Shown here: in pieces, positions 43,414 to 53,575 of the stretch
How the letters are laid out: each line of letters begins with the position of its first letter
How positions within the stretch are numbered: the first letter of the stretch is position 1
Assembly: GCA_014529385.2 (NCBI GenBank)
Contig: CM043970.1
Span: 65,246,496-65,310,495 of the forward strand
Direction of reading: 5' to 3'
Length of the DNA stretch: 64,000 bases
Source of the DNA: Adiantum capillus-veneris
Taxonomy: Eukaryota; Streptophyta; Polypodiopsida; Polypodiales; Pteridaceae
The notes under the pieces: generated by a model
The model's database searches: none
The model's input: the letters and a program-made list of their open reading frames with translations, nothing else
Told to the model about the DNA's origin: nothing
Program-made: the position numbers and the translations under genes

Positions 43414-44034
43414 TCACATCTTCTTCATGCAACTCATCATGCTTGTGAGAAAACACATCTTTATCATGCAAATCATCATGCTTGTGAGAATCACATCTTG
43501 ATCATGCAAATCATTCTGCTTGTCTTTATCATTCAATTCATCATGCTTCTCATAATCATGCAAATCCTGTGTGTCATGCTTTGGAGGAAAAAAGACTGAG
43601 AGAGTCTCCTTCTCCTGAATCCTTCCAATCTTGTCCTGCATATTAGCAATGAGAGATGGAGAATGAACAATGTCTTCTCCATGAATGACAATGGGAGAAT
43701 CACTTTTGGCATTGAGAGTGAAAGTGTTAGCCTCCCAATCAATGAGAGGGTTAGCATCACGAAACCATCGAATGGCCAAAATCATATCACATCCTGAGAG
43801 AGGAGAAACAACAAATCTTCTAGTGAAGGCAGCTTGTTGGATTGCAAAAAACACATCAAGGCACTCCTCCGTGATGAGAGCGTCCATACCGGAAAGAAAG
43901 CCAGAGACCTCGATAGGAGATCTCTGAGTAACTTCGAGGCGGGCTCTCTCAACAAGAGAGGGACTGATCACATCATACATACTACCTGGGTCAAACAATA
44001 TGACAAAACGCTGCCCCGACGTACGACATAACAT
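43414..44034 (-). pseudogene. A3 protease region
   Basis: Reads 'QRFVILFDPGSMYDVISPSL' (D-P-G-S), 'GMDALITEECLDVFFAIQQA' and 'SGCDMILAIRWFRDANPL', then a His/Asp-rich linker with 'HDYEKHDELNDKDKQNDLHD' encoded by imperfect GATCATGAC-like repeats. No frameshift within the protease itself. Confidence 0.8.
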
Positions 44035-44149
44035 TTAATGAGAGAATCATCAATGGGAGGGTCATGAGAAACTTGGGGCACACTCGTGGTATCATTAATT
44101 GCATTGACAGAGGAAGTGGGTTCTATGGATTCTTTAGATCCATTCGATT

Positions 44150-45560
44150 CAAGCTTAGGACATGTTGTTTTTATGTGACCCTTAATGTGACAATGAAAAC
44201 AACGATCTTCCTTAGAATAAGTGCTATGCTCTTCCGATGTGATGTATCCTCCTACAATTCCTTGTGCTACCTTTTCATATGGATAAGCTTAGGTTTAGCA
44301 ATTGTGTTATCCTTACCCTTAGATTCATTGGAAGAATTCTTTTCTGAGAGACTGTTGGAAGATTGGTTAGAAGAGTTACCATTCTTACTGTTATTACCGT
44401 TTTGAGGGTTGTGAGAAGTCTGCGAGGTACTTGTGGACGTCTTGTTCTCCTTAGGCTTTCCCTTGTTGCGCTCCATTTCCTGTGCGAAAGCAATCGCTAT
44501 CGCCTTGTTGAGATCGATTGGATCGAAGACTTCTACATCAAACTTGTTATAGTCGTCTACTCCAAAAAAGGAATGTTCATCATCCGACTTGCTTAATTGG
44601 GTACCTAGCTGCAAAACACGATTAGAAAAAGACATAACCGGCATACCATTTTGCTTGAGAGCGCGCCAATCGTCCTTAAATCGTGCGAGGTATCGAGGTG
44701 GCATAAACCGCGCCTTGAGCTTGTCTTGGAAATCAGCCCAATTGAAGGAAAGGGGCATGAATTCGTCAGGTTCCTCTAGGTGCGCGGCTAACTGTGCCTC
44801 TTGCTATGCGTGGTACCAATTGATGGCATCACCGGCAAGGTACATAGCTGCCGTCAAAACTTTGCTATTTCGTGTTTTCTTAGTTGTCGCAAAATAAGCA
44901 TTATATTGATGTAACCAAGAATGAATAACCGTAGCATCCATCTTATATCATACTTACTGAAAGTCAACTTCTCTGTGAGACTGGATGGTTGGAATCCGCA
45001 TCGTGGCTTGCGCCACTCGATGAACTTCCACGATCCTTGGGTGGTTCGGACTTCGAGGCAAGTACTTGTCGAACCAATTCTTGAGTTTGTAGTTCTCTTT
45101 GAGCCTCTCGCTCGATCTCCAAGGCCGCGCTTCGTGCTGCTGCTTCTTCCTTTCTTAGTTCTTTTCGTTCTTTCCGTGCGTCGCGCTCGCGTTCTAAAGC
45201 AATGCGATTTTCTTCTTATCGTGTAGCAAGTCTTGCGTTTCTTTCGTCGCGCTCACGGTCCTTAGCTGCTTGTTCTGCGGCAAGTCTTGCGTTTCTTTCG
45301 TCTCGCTCGCGGTCCTTAGCTTCTTGTTGTTCTGCTTTGCTTGCGAGTTGTGCCAACGCAACTCGATTCGTTTCTTGTTGTTGTGCCATCATGTCTAACA
45401 TCGACTTGACCATCGCCTCCATAGATGTGGGTCCAACTCGTGACGTAGATGGCGAAGGGGGAGGGTTGGAAAAATCTCCTGGTGGGGAGAATCCTTCGTC
45501 GCCTCTCTCATGCTCATCACCTGTATAGGAAGTATCCATTCCGCTTCGGGTGACGACCAT
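44150..45560 (-). pseudogene. A3 Gag with coiled coil and zinc knuckle
   Basis: Starts 'MVVTRSGMDTSYTGDEHERG' at 45560, then 'MEAMVKSMLDMMAQQQETNR' and a charged coiled coil in which 'AKDRERDERNARLA' occurs twice owing to a 54-bp tandem DNA repeat (45226-45333). An in-frame TAA follows at about 45217. After frame changes the capsid-like part shows 'FQDKLKARFMPPRYLARF', 'KQNGMPVMSFSNRVLQLGTQ' and 'FAQEMERNKGK', then the knuckle 'CFHCHIKGHIKTTC' near 44165-44210. Confidence 0.8.
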
Positions 45561-45960
45561 GCACTATGATCTTTGGTTCTTAAGTTCACGAGGAACTTGG
45601 GTTCTTGAGGTTTTCTTTTGCTTGCAAATCGCGTTTGAGAAGGATCTTCTCTTCACCCGAGTTCTACTCTTTTCCGCGGGCGCACCCCTTGGCGGCCTTG
45701 CGCTCACACCAAGGTTGCTTTTTTCCACCTCACGTCGATTGGTCGGCCGCTAAGTGCACAGTCCGCTCTCAATGAGTGAAAAGAGACACAAGGGGAGGCT
45801 GGGCAAGCTCTTTTTTCTTGGGATTCATGTCACTCTTCAAAAAAACACGATTAGAAATCGACACGCCCAAGCGAACTTAGGTTCGTGCGACCGCAACAAG
45901 CAAAAAAATTCTTGTGATTCTTGTGGTTCTTTCCTTGAGTGATACAGAACATTGCTAAAG

Positions 45961-45971
45961 CTCTGATACCA
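45961..45971 (-). other. A3 primer-binding site
   Basis: The minus strand reads TGGTATCAGAG, 1 nt inside the 5' LTR that starts at 45973: initiator Met, as in A1. Confidence 0.85.
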
Positions 45972-45972
45972 A

Positions 45973-46920
45973 TGTAAGGTGCAGCGGAATGAATGTTTGC
46001 GCTTTGCTCAAGATGAGTGCTTTGAACTGTGCTTAAGGTTCCTTTTGTTCTTATGGAAGGGAGAGCCTTCCGTTCCTAATGAGAGAATGCTATGATTACA
46101 ACAAAGTGAATGGACACTGTGCGTGCAAGTGTATGAGACTGAGAGATAGAGAGAGAAGAGAGATACGACACCAGAGACGTTGTAAAACCCTCCTCCGAAG
46201 GCCCCACTCTCGTCGGCGAGAGTGGTCTACTATTGATTGCACAAAGTGGTACAATAACGATGCAATGGACTGATGCAACTTGGGACTATGTCGATGACGA
46301 CAACGGGGATGACGACGACGAATTAAGGGCTGAAATCTGCGGTCTTCTATCTGCTGTCCATAAAAACACTATGGCTGAAAATCTGGGACTGATTCGGGTG
46401 GCTGAAAACTCTGTTTTGGCTGCGTTTTTGAGGGCTGAAAATGGGGATCTTCTGCAAGTGGCTAGGGCTGAATCTGCAGTTTTCCTAATGGCTGAAAATG
46501 CTGGTCCATCTGTGGCCAATGAGGCTGAAAATAAAAAACGCTGATGTTCCTTGTAGCGTTAGTGAAAACGCTGGGTACTTGGAAGTGTTGGCGATGAGAA
46601 GAACTGAAAATGCCAGGGGGCTTGAGGTTGACCTAAATGCTAGGCTCAATGCGGGTGCTGAAGGTATGGCCAAAACGCTAAGGGTGTAGAGGTTCTTGAT
46701 GGTTCCTGTTGAGAAGATGCCTGTTGAGCGGGGAGCTACTGCTGCCTCTTCTACCATTGAGTGCTAACTTGGGTTTGCTTATATACAAACTTAGCAAAAT
46801 TGCCCTACCTACTTTTGTTGGGAAGTCACTTAAATTAATAAGTGAAAAATGTCAAAAATAGGGAAAATAGGCTAAATGCACTGGAAAATTCCCCTAACTG
46901 ATTCTAATGGATTCTGATGG
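45973..46920 (-). repeat. A3 5' LTR, outer end deleted
   Basis: Nearly identical to 41409-42355 of the 3' LTR, ending abruptly at 'GGATTCTGATGGG' where unrelated sequence begins. Confidence 0.88.
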
Positions 46921-47319
46921 GCACGAGTTGATGACCTTGGAGGTCGGATGTGACTGATATATCTTGGGACTACCATCGCCACCAACAAAAACACTGTTTG
47001 TCCAAGAGCTGATGGACCATGGTGTGCTCGGCCACGACCCTATGGAAGAAACCTAACCCTAATTTTTGATGCAAGTTTTAGGATGGAAAGTCAGTCGACT
47101 TTTCGAGCTCTACTGATGTCGAGATTGCTTTTTAAGTTTGAGTTCTGTTTGATCTTGTTTGATGATCCTGTTTGGAATTTGTTTGAAATGGATGGTATTT
47201 GTTTTGAACCTGTTTTGGTGCCGATTTGAATTGTTTGACTCTGGTTTGATACTGGTTTCAATGATTGGTGATCTTACTCCCGGGTGGAGAAGTGAGAAAT
47301 CATGTTTGAGAATGCTTGT

Positions 47320-47690
47320 TCATATTGATGGCTCGGACCCTTGTGGTTATTTGCGGGGGGAGTATTGAATGATTGAAAAGTGCTGTTTTTATTTTTTTTA
47401 CTCATGGCCCGGACCCTTGTGGTTATTTACGGGGGGAGTATTGTTGTTGTGACTCCCGGCCCGAGACCTGGATGGTTATGCGGGAGGAGTATTAAGAAGT
47501 CTGAGTAGTGGTTACTCTCAGCACCTCCAAACGACGCAGGTTGCGGTCTGGGGGACGTTTGGTTGTAAAAGGCCTCTATATCTCTCGGCCCGGACCTTTT
47601 TAGATTATGCGGGAGGAGTGATGAGGGAGTTGTCGAATATCTCCCGGCTCGGACCTTAATAGGTTATGCGGGAGGAGTGTTCATCGGGGG
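47320..47690 (+). repeat. Minisatellite: five CGGACC...GCGGGAGGAGTATT units
   Basis: Units near 47334, 47405, 47459, 47587 and 47648 share 'GGCCCGGACC', a short spacer, 'GGTTAT' and 'GCGGGAGGAGT'. Unit spacing is irregular (55-130 bp). Non-coding; part of the 3' region of element D. Confidence 0.7.
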
Positions 47691-47892
47691 CTTTACGTTT
47701 CTATGTCTTGTAACATGCATATGTAAGCATTTGTGTTGCATTGTCATGTGCCAACTACTGAATGTTCCTAATTGGATGAGATTGCGTGGGTATGTAATTT
47801 TAGTGCATCAAGACACCCGTGGAAGATCAGTACGTTCTGGGTGTGATGGCTAATTTTACTACATCGGAATATCAAGAGTTTCGATCTGGACG

Positions 47893-47963
47893 AAAGGAGA
47901 AGCTAACTCCTTGATCAAAAGAGCAGAAAGGAGAAGCTAACTCCTTGATCAAAAGAGCAAACT
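47893..47963 (+). repeat. Tandem ~36-bp duplication
   Basis: 'GAAAGGAGAAGCTAACTCCT' with 'TGATCAAAAGAGCA' occurs twice in a row upstream of the D PPT. Confidence 0.85.
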
Positions 47964-48053
47964 GATTGTCCCTTGGAAATTTTTGAGCTAACTTGAGTTG
48001 TTTTATAGATATGTTGTAATCGCGGACGGTTACTCTGTTTCAAGAAGGGGAGA

Positions 48054-48725
48054 TGTAACAAACTGCTGACGTGTCAAAGCCTAAAGAATGGAGCCAACTT
48101 ATAGATGTGGCCGAGCGGTCTAAATTATCACAAAGTGATGACGTGCAAATTTCTACCAGAAACCCTAACTGTTGAAACCCTAATTCTAGAAAACCCTAAC
48201 CCTGAAACCTGCAAACCCTAATTCTAAAACCCTAACCCTAAAACCTGCAAACCCTTATTCTGCTGCCAAAAACCCTAAAACTGCAAAAACCCTAACCCCT
48301 AAGGGCAATAGGGAGATTTTCGTGTTTTGCGCCGGTTGATGACGTGGCAGGCTGTACGGATTTTTGTGATTTACGTTGGGAGCTTTTTGGCTTTGCTTTT
48401 GGACCAGAAGCTTTTGAGTTTTGAAGGCTTTTTACTGTAATTGCTTTTTAGGCCAAGGGCCTTTAAATATGAGGTTAGGGCTCATTCTCTGGAATGCTTC
48501 TTGACGAAGGTGCAGAGTCTGGAGTACCGGCTTGTACTATGTTGATGCAATATAAAGAAATACTGAAAGGGGCGCCAAGGTTTGGGGCCAATACTCTCTG
48601 GGGTGGAATTCCGCCACTCCATATCGCGTGTCGTCTCTCTCTCTTTCAGTTCAGTTGTTATTGAAGTGCTAAAAGCGTGTTCAGTCTGTTCTTTTCTATT
48701 GGCACGTGGTGCCCTCCTTGTGACA
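48054..48725 (+). repeat. Element D LTR with telobox cluster
   Basis: TGTAACAAACTGCTGACG to CTCCTTGTGACA. Between about 48165 and 48300 lie roughly ten AAACCCTAA/ACCCTAA motifs. A TATA-like 'CTTTAAATATGAGG' follows at about 48461. No partner LTR in the window, so the limits rest on the PPT and TG...CA ends. Confidence 0.55.
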
Positions 48726-48888
48726 AGCATCATCTCCATCATCGAGGATTCAGTTCAATCCGTGGCATTTATGGGGATGGGGGGGGGGGATCGGGGAACG
48801 ATCCTCCTCGTGTAGAAACTTCTTCTTCTCCAACTCCACTCTCATCACCTTCATGCAAAGTATCCATTCCGCTCCGAGTGATGACCAT
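48726..48888 (-). pseudogene. A4 Gag N-terminus, cut off by Gypsy-B
   Basis: Minus strand from the Gypsy-B boundary: the ATGGT target duplication followed by the rest of 'MVITRSGMDTLHEGDESGVG', an acidic and proline-rich stretch (inflated by a poly-C slip near 48781-48790) and 'MEMM' at the element D junction. It matches the A3 and A5 Gag starts. The other side of the break is at 57590. Confidence 0.7.
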
Positions 48889-50365
48889 TGAAACCGGCCT
48901 GTTCAATCCAAAAAGGGCGGTAGACTTTACTTTAAACCTTGATTTAGCTTTCACCCATTATTAGTCGCCTATTTTACCTGTACTTTCAAGACACAACAAA
49001 GGGGAGAGGGATACAGGCTGCTAGATTGCACCTGTATGAGTAGACAGACACCAGATTGGCCCCTAACTTAGGCGCCCCTTTCGGTATTTCTTTATTGTTC
49101 AAAAGAGGGAATAAACGCTGTGGTTCCCTACAAGCTGCCCCGCACAAACTCGGCTGAATTTCCACTGTTCCAGCCCGATTTCGGCAGTATAACTGTACTA
49201 GAACCCTTCACAGTCAGTATTCCCATGCATTGAATGACTTTCCCGACGCATACGGGCACTTTGCAAAACCTGGCGAGAATCTGCAGCATGCTGAATTCTC
49301 TGTTTTCAGCCCTGAAAATGCGCCAGATCACCTGTACAGCGGTCCCCTTGCGTCCCCGAACCTCCTGGGGGTATTAGGGTCCGTTTAGGGCCAAAACCCT
49401 AAACCTGCAAAAATACACAGCAGGCTGTAATTCACTGTTTCGGGCTCCATTTCGCGTGCCGGTCGCATCCGTAGCAAGTCCTCGAACTCCCGCACCTGTA
49501 GGGCTACTTGCCCTTTGAATCGGACGAGATTTCTGGCGTGAAACCTCTCCGAATTCACCTGTACCTGCGGGGGGATTAGCCGCTAGCTAATCCAGTACCT
49601 GTGCAAGAGGCTCTTGCCTCGGCAATCGCGCATGAGCCCACACAACTGTACATTGGTCAAATGAAGAGCCCACTAGAGGGGCATAACATACTGCCAAAGG
49701 GGAGAGAGAGGGCAATGCGTAGCGTGCAGGGCATCACTCCTGGCACCGCACTGTGCATAAGAGGGAAAGCAAGCACTCCATAGCTCTTAACCTGTGACAA
49801 AATCTGAAAATGAGGCTCTCCCCCTCCTAAATTCAGCGCCACTTCTTGTTGCATGAGGCAAGTGCACCAGAAGGTGCCACTTGGCACATTTATAAGCATT
49901 TTTCCGTTTCGGGGTTGCCATCTAAAAATATCCCAACCGGTTGCCCAGTTGACTTCACGGCAGAGTAAGAAAATGTTCCCCTTGTCATTCCGGAGATAAT
50001 GACGTCAACACATTTTCAGGTCCCAAAATAGCAGTTCCCTAAATTTTAGGAGATGCTGCCATTGTATCTTTCTAGGTCATCCGACCCTCTTTGTACACTA
50101 CGGCCACATCCAGAACTGAAATGTAGCCTCTGTAGCAAAGGATTCCACTTTGGCTAGTCAATGACCCCACTTGGCTAACCATAGTCCTTGTCCAACATTA
50201 GTGCTCTCTTGCCCTCAGGCCTGGACTCCCTCTGGACAGTTCCACACTAGCTATGCAATGCAGGGCAGTTAGATTTCCCGAGGGGTGTTTCCAAAAAGTG
50301 AAAGTAAATAGATAATAAGAAAGAAATCAACAAAAAGGATAGATAGTAGTCACACGCTGGTGACA
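48889..50365 (-). repeat. Gypsy-B 3' LTR (1477 bp)
   Basis: Plus strand TGAAACCGGCCTG to CACGCTGGTGACA. Adjacent on the right is the complement of the PPT. Confidence 0.95.
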
Positions 50366-50383
50366 TACCCCCCTCTTGAAATC
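50366..50383 (-). other. Gypsy-B polypurine tract
   Basis: The minus strand reads GATTTCAAGAGGGGGGTA directly before the LTR. Confidence 0.8.
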
Positions 50384-50938
50384 TCAAACGTCCTCGTTTG
50401 CATCTATGTCGTACATGCTTACTGTCAACACTGATGTATTCAACACCTGTCGACACATATACGACACATACATGGTCATTGTCAACCCTGGTGTATTCAA
50501 CACCTCGTCGACTCATGTATTGCCTGCGTGTGAACCCTGTCCCAATGACATAGTGGTAGCTTCGCACTCTGCCATTGCTTTGAGTCACTAACTTTCCAAT
50601 GACAAAATGGTAGCTGCACATTTTGCCACTGTCTTATAGTACACGTTGGATCCCGTAACACTTTCGAGCATACCCAAACCGACAGTTTAAGAATGCAGTT
50701 ACACATGTACTCTTCAATAGAAGCAATCACTGTATCCTTGACAAACTGACAAGAAATACTCACTTCTATAGCACTAACCAAACTTTTGGACATTCCATAA
50801 GAGCAATTGCCAAACTGACAATCTGTACAGCTCTAACATTCATGTAACAGGTATTTGATTTGAGCTCACTTTAAATACCATGTACATCATTTGTTTCAGA
50901 AGCCATTGTCACACTGACAATCCATGTAGCTTTGAAAC
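50384..50938 (-). other. Gypsy-B 3' untranslated region
   Basis: About 550 bp between the pol stop and the PPT. Contains repeated phrases such as 'CACTGTC'/'CCAATGACA' and 'TATTCAACACCTG' twice (50429, 50493). No ORF of note. Confidence 0.5.
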
Positions 50939-53575
50939 TCAAGGGGTCAAGGTAGGTTGCAAATCGAAGGCTTCAAGGTAAAGTGATAACACAGTTGGTG
51001 ACTCTGCAAGTTCACCTTCTTCCATCCACTTAGCATCCATTGGTGGATAGTTTTTGAACTTTACCAAGTAACGCCTAGCAACCTTGCCTTTCACTTTCCT
51101 TTCTTTGTGTGCCAAAATCTGTTCAGGGACCAAGATCTCGTCAAGTTCCTCGACTTCCGGCTGATCTTCAGCTAGCATATCTTCTGGCACATCACCCACA
51201 TAGGGTCTGAGAAGACTCACATGAAACGCATTGTGAATCTTCCAACTGTCAGGCAATTTCAGCCTATATGCAACATCACTGATTATGTCGCATACTTGAA
51301 AAGGCCCGTAGTAACGCATGCTGAGCTTTGGAAACAGTCTTTCCTTGCCCTTCATCTTCTTTAACCTTGCCTTTTCAAAGCGTAAAAGCACCCAATCACC
51401 AAGTGAATATACCACTTCACGACGGTGACGATCAGCTGCTTTCTTTTGCTTTGCCTGAGTCCTTTCTAAGGCCACTTTGACCTTCTTGTACATTTCATCC
51501 ATGTCCTGAACATACTTATCTGCTTCAAATATCTTGTCCTTTGTATGCAGTATGGGAGGAACTTTCTTGCCACCTTCAACTATCTCAAAAGGTGCCTTGT
51601 CAGTTGATGAATGCACTGTATTATTGTATGCATACTCCACCAATGGCAAATACTGCTCCCACTTTCCTTTATGCTCTGACACATAACACTTCAGCAGATC
51701 TAGGACAATAGAATTTGCCTCTTCTGACTGCCCATCTGTTTGAGGATGAAATGACGAAGAGAATTTGAGCGTTGTGCCCATATTCTCAAACAAGCCTCTC
51801 CAGAACAAACTTGTCATGCGTGGATCACGGTCGCTAACAATCGACTGTGGCATGCCATGATACTTGAAAATATTGCTCATGAACAAGCGTGCCATCTGAT
51901 CTGGTTTTATCTTCTTCCTGACAGGAATAAAATGAGCCTGTTTGCTGAATCTGCAAATAATGGTCCAAATACCATCGTTTCCTGTCTGCGTTCTCGGAAG
52001 ATCAAAGATAAAATCCATAGCAATACTTTCCCATGGTTTATCTGGAATAGGTAGTTGTTGAAATAACCCTGGTGCCTTTTGCCTGTCAAACTTGACCTTT
52101 TGGCATATTAGGCATTCTCGCACAAAGGCATCCACATCCCTTCTCAATGTAGGCCAATAGAAGAATGTCTCAACCGCTTTAACTGTAGCATCGATACCAC
52201 GATGCCCTGCATACGGTGGGACATGACTCTCTTCCATAACTTTGCGTCGCAATGGCTTTGTGACACACAATCTGCCATGCATCATCATGAACCCGTCTTT
52301 AAAAAGATAGTGTTCATGACGTTGTCCATCCATTAGTTGCTCGAAGACCCTTGCAAAATCTTCATCATTTGCATACTGTTCTCTCATATCATCAAGTTCA
52401 TGATGATAAGGAATCGACACAGCTGAAATTTGTGGCTTCCTTGACAAGGCATCAGCCACAACGTTCTTCTTGCCTTCCACATACACAATCTGAAAATGGA
52501 ACATGGACAAGATATTTGCCCATCGCATATGCTTCTCAGATAACTTTGTCTGTGTCAAGAAGTATCGCAAGGTCTGATGATCCGTTTGGACAACGAAATC
52601 TGCACCTAGCAGGTAGTGTTTCCAACTTAAGAGCGCATGAATCACAGCCAGTAACTCTTTCTCATAGACCTGCATGGTCATCTCTGGCCCTTGCAAAATT
52701 CTGCTCTCATAGGCTACTACCCTGCCATCTTGCATTAGCACTGCACCAATGCTACTACCGCAGGCATCACACTGGACCACAAATGACTTCCTAAGATCTG
52801 GCAACACAATGACTGGATCTGAAGTCATCTTTTCCTTTAAGAGATTAAAAGCTGAAATCTCTTTCTGTGTCCATCTAAAGGTGACTGCCTTCTTTTGAAG
52901 AGCATGTAAAGGTGAAGCAATCTCAGCGAAATTTTGGATAAACCTTCTGTAATAGGAGCATAGTCCCAAAAAGCTTCGGACATCATGCACCGTCTTCAAA
53001 TTTGGCCATGACTTGATCGCTTCAACTTTTGCAGGATCCATTCTGACACCATCCTTTGAGACAATGTGTCCCAGAAAGTGAATCTCTTCCAAAAAAAACT
53101 CACTTTTCTTTGCATTGATGAGCAACCTATGACTGCGTAGCTCTTTGAACACAATGGCCAAGTGATGCCTATGCTCCTCTTCATTCTTTGAATAGACTAT
53201 CATGTCATCAAAGAACGTACCAACAAACTGCTGGTGTGGACGGAAAATTCTGTCCATCATCCTATTGAACGTAGCAGGAGCATTTGTGAGACCAAAGGGC
53301 ATCACTAAAAATTCGTAAAGGCCAAACGTCGTTCTAAAAGCAGTCTTGTGCACATCCTCTGATCTAATGCGGATCTGATGGTACCCACTCTTTAGATCTA
53401 TCCTGCTAAACATAGCTGCTCCTTCTAATTTGTCCATAATATCATCAATTCTAGGTATAGGAAACCTATTCTTGATGGTATTCTTGTTCAGTGCACGGTA
53501 GTCAATGCACATACGCCATGAGCCATCCTTTTTCTGCACCAACAACACTGGAGAACAGAATGGAGATGAATTGGG
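50939..53575 (-). CDS. Gypsy-B Pol: RT, RNase H, integrase, chromodomain
   Basis: Continues the Gag-protease frame across one stop. RT: 'PVLLVQKKDGSWRMCIDYRA', 'RIDLKSGYHQI', '[15 protein letters not shown]' and the catalytic 'FVGTFFDDMIVYS' (F-F-D-D where F/Y-V/I/L-D-D is usual). RNase H: 'SFVVQCDACGSSIGAVLMQD', 'YEKELLAVI', 'TDHQTLRYF'. Integrase: zinc region 'HVPPYAGHRGIDATVKAVE' with 'CLICQ', then core residues at 'SIAMDFIFDLPRT', 'IVSDRDPRM' and 'FHPQTDGQSEEANS'. A GPY/F-type '[20 protein letters not shown]' follows, then a chromodomain '[20 protein letters not shown]' ending 'YLEAFDLQPTLTP'. It copies element RNA into DNA, inserts it and targets chromatin. Confidence 0.95.
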   Translation of the reverse strand, partial: PNSSPFCSPVLLVQKKDGSWRMCIDYRALNKNTIKNRFPIPRIDDIMDKLEGAAMFSRIDLKSGYHQIRIRSEDVHKTAFRTTFGLYEFLVMPFGLTNAPATFNRMMDRIFRPHQQFVGTFFDDMIVYSKNEEEHRHHLAIVFKELRSHRLLINAKKSEFFLEEIHFLGHIVSKDGVRMDPAKVEAIKSWPNLKTVHDVRSFLGLCSYYRRFIQNFAEIASPLHALQKKAVTFRWTQKEISAFNLLKEKMTSDPVIVLPDLRKSFVVQCDACGSSIGAVLMQDGRVVAYESRILQGPEMTMQVYEKELLAVIHALLSWKHYLLGADFVVQTDHQTLRYFLTQTKLSEKHMRWANILSMFHFQIVYVEGKKNVVADALSRKPQISAVSIPYHHELDDMREQYANDEDFARVFEQLMDGQRHEHYLFKDGFMMMHGRLCVTKPLRRKVMEESHVPPYAGHRGIDATVKAVETFFYWPTLRRDVDAFVRECLICQKVKFDRQKAPGLFQQLPIPDKPWESIAMDFIFDLPRTQTGNDGIWTIICRFSKQAHFIPVRKKIKPDQMARLFMSNIFKYHGMPQSIVSDRDPRMTSLFWRGLFENMGTTLKFSSSFHPQTDGQSEEANSIVLDLLKCYVSEHKGKWEQYLPLVEYAYNNTVHSSTDKAPFEIVEGGKKVPPILHTKDKIFEADKYVQDMDEMYKKVKVALERTQAKQKKAADRHRREVVYSLGDWVLLRFEKARLKKMKGKERLFPKLSMRYYGPFQVCDIISDVAYRLKLPDSWKIHNAFHVSLLRPYVGDVPEDMLAEDQPEVEELDEILVPEQILAHKERKVKGKVARRYLVKFKNYPPMDAKWMEEGELAESPTVLSLYLEAFDLQPTLTP

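Larger units (their letters stand above)
41409..46920 (-). mobile_element. A-family copy A3, most complete copy
   Basis: Minus strand: 5' LTR truncated at its outer end (45973-46920), primer site (45961-45971), leader, Gag, knuckle, protease, ORF-X, PPT (42549-42562) and 3' LTR (41409-42548). The internal region is about 3.4 kb, too short for a full pol. The two LTRs are very similar where they overlap. The 3' LTR ends inside A2 Gag (flank GAAGT on the minus strand), so A3 inserted into A2; the matching TSD was lost with the outer LTR end. Confidence 0.85.
46921..48725 (+). mobile_element. 3' remnant of another LTR element (element D)
   Basis: Non-coding 3' region with a minisatellite, a PPT-like AAGAAGGGGAGA ending at 48053 and an LTR at 48054-48725 with TG...CA ends. 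The left side is cut at 46920. The right LTR end is followed by AGCAT and Gag DNA of copy A4, so D inserted into A4. No coding sequence survives and the family is not identified. Confidence 0.6.

Noticed and set aside
47320-47690. Spaced repeats resembling a CRISPR array
   Set aside because: Repeat units vary, spacing is irregular and the context is a plant retrotransposon.
48160-48305. Interstitial telomere
   Set aside because: CCCTAA units are interrupted and lie inside an LTR; no tandem CCCTAAA tract.
50247-50793. Minus-strand frames downstream of Gypsy-B pol
   Set aside because: They lie in the 3' UTR and LTR and show no recognisable domain.
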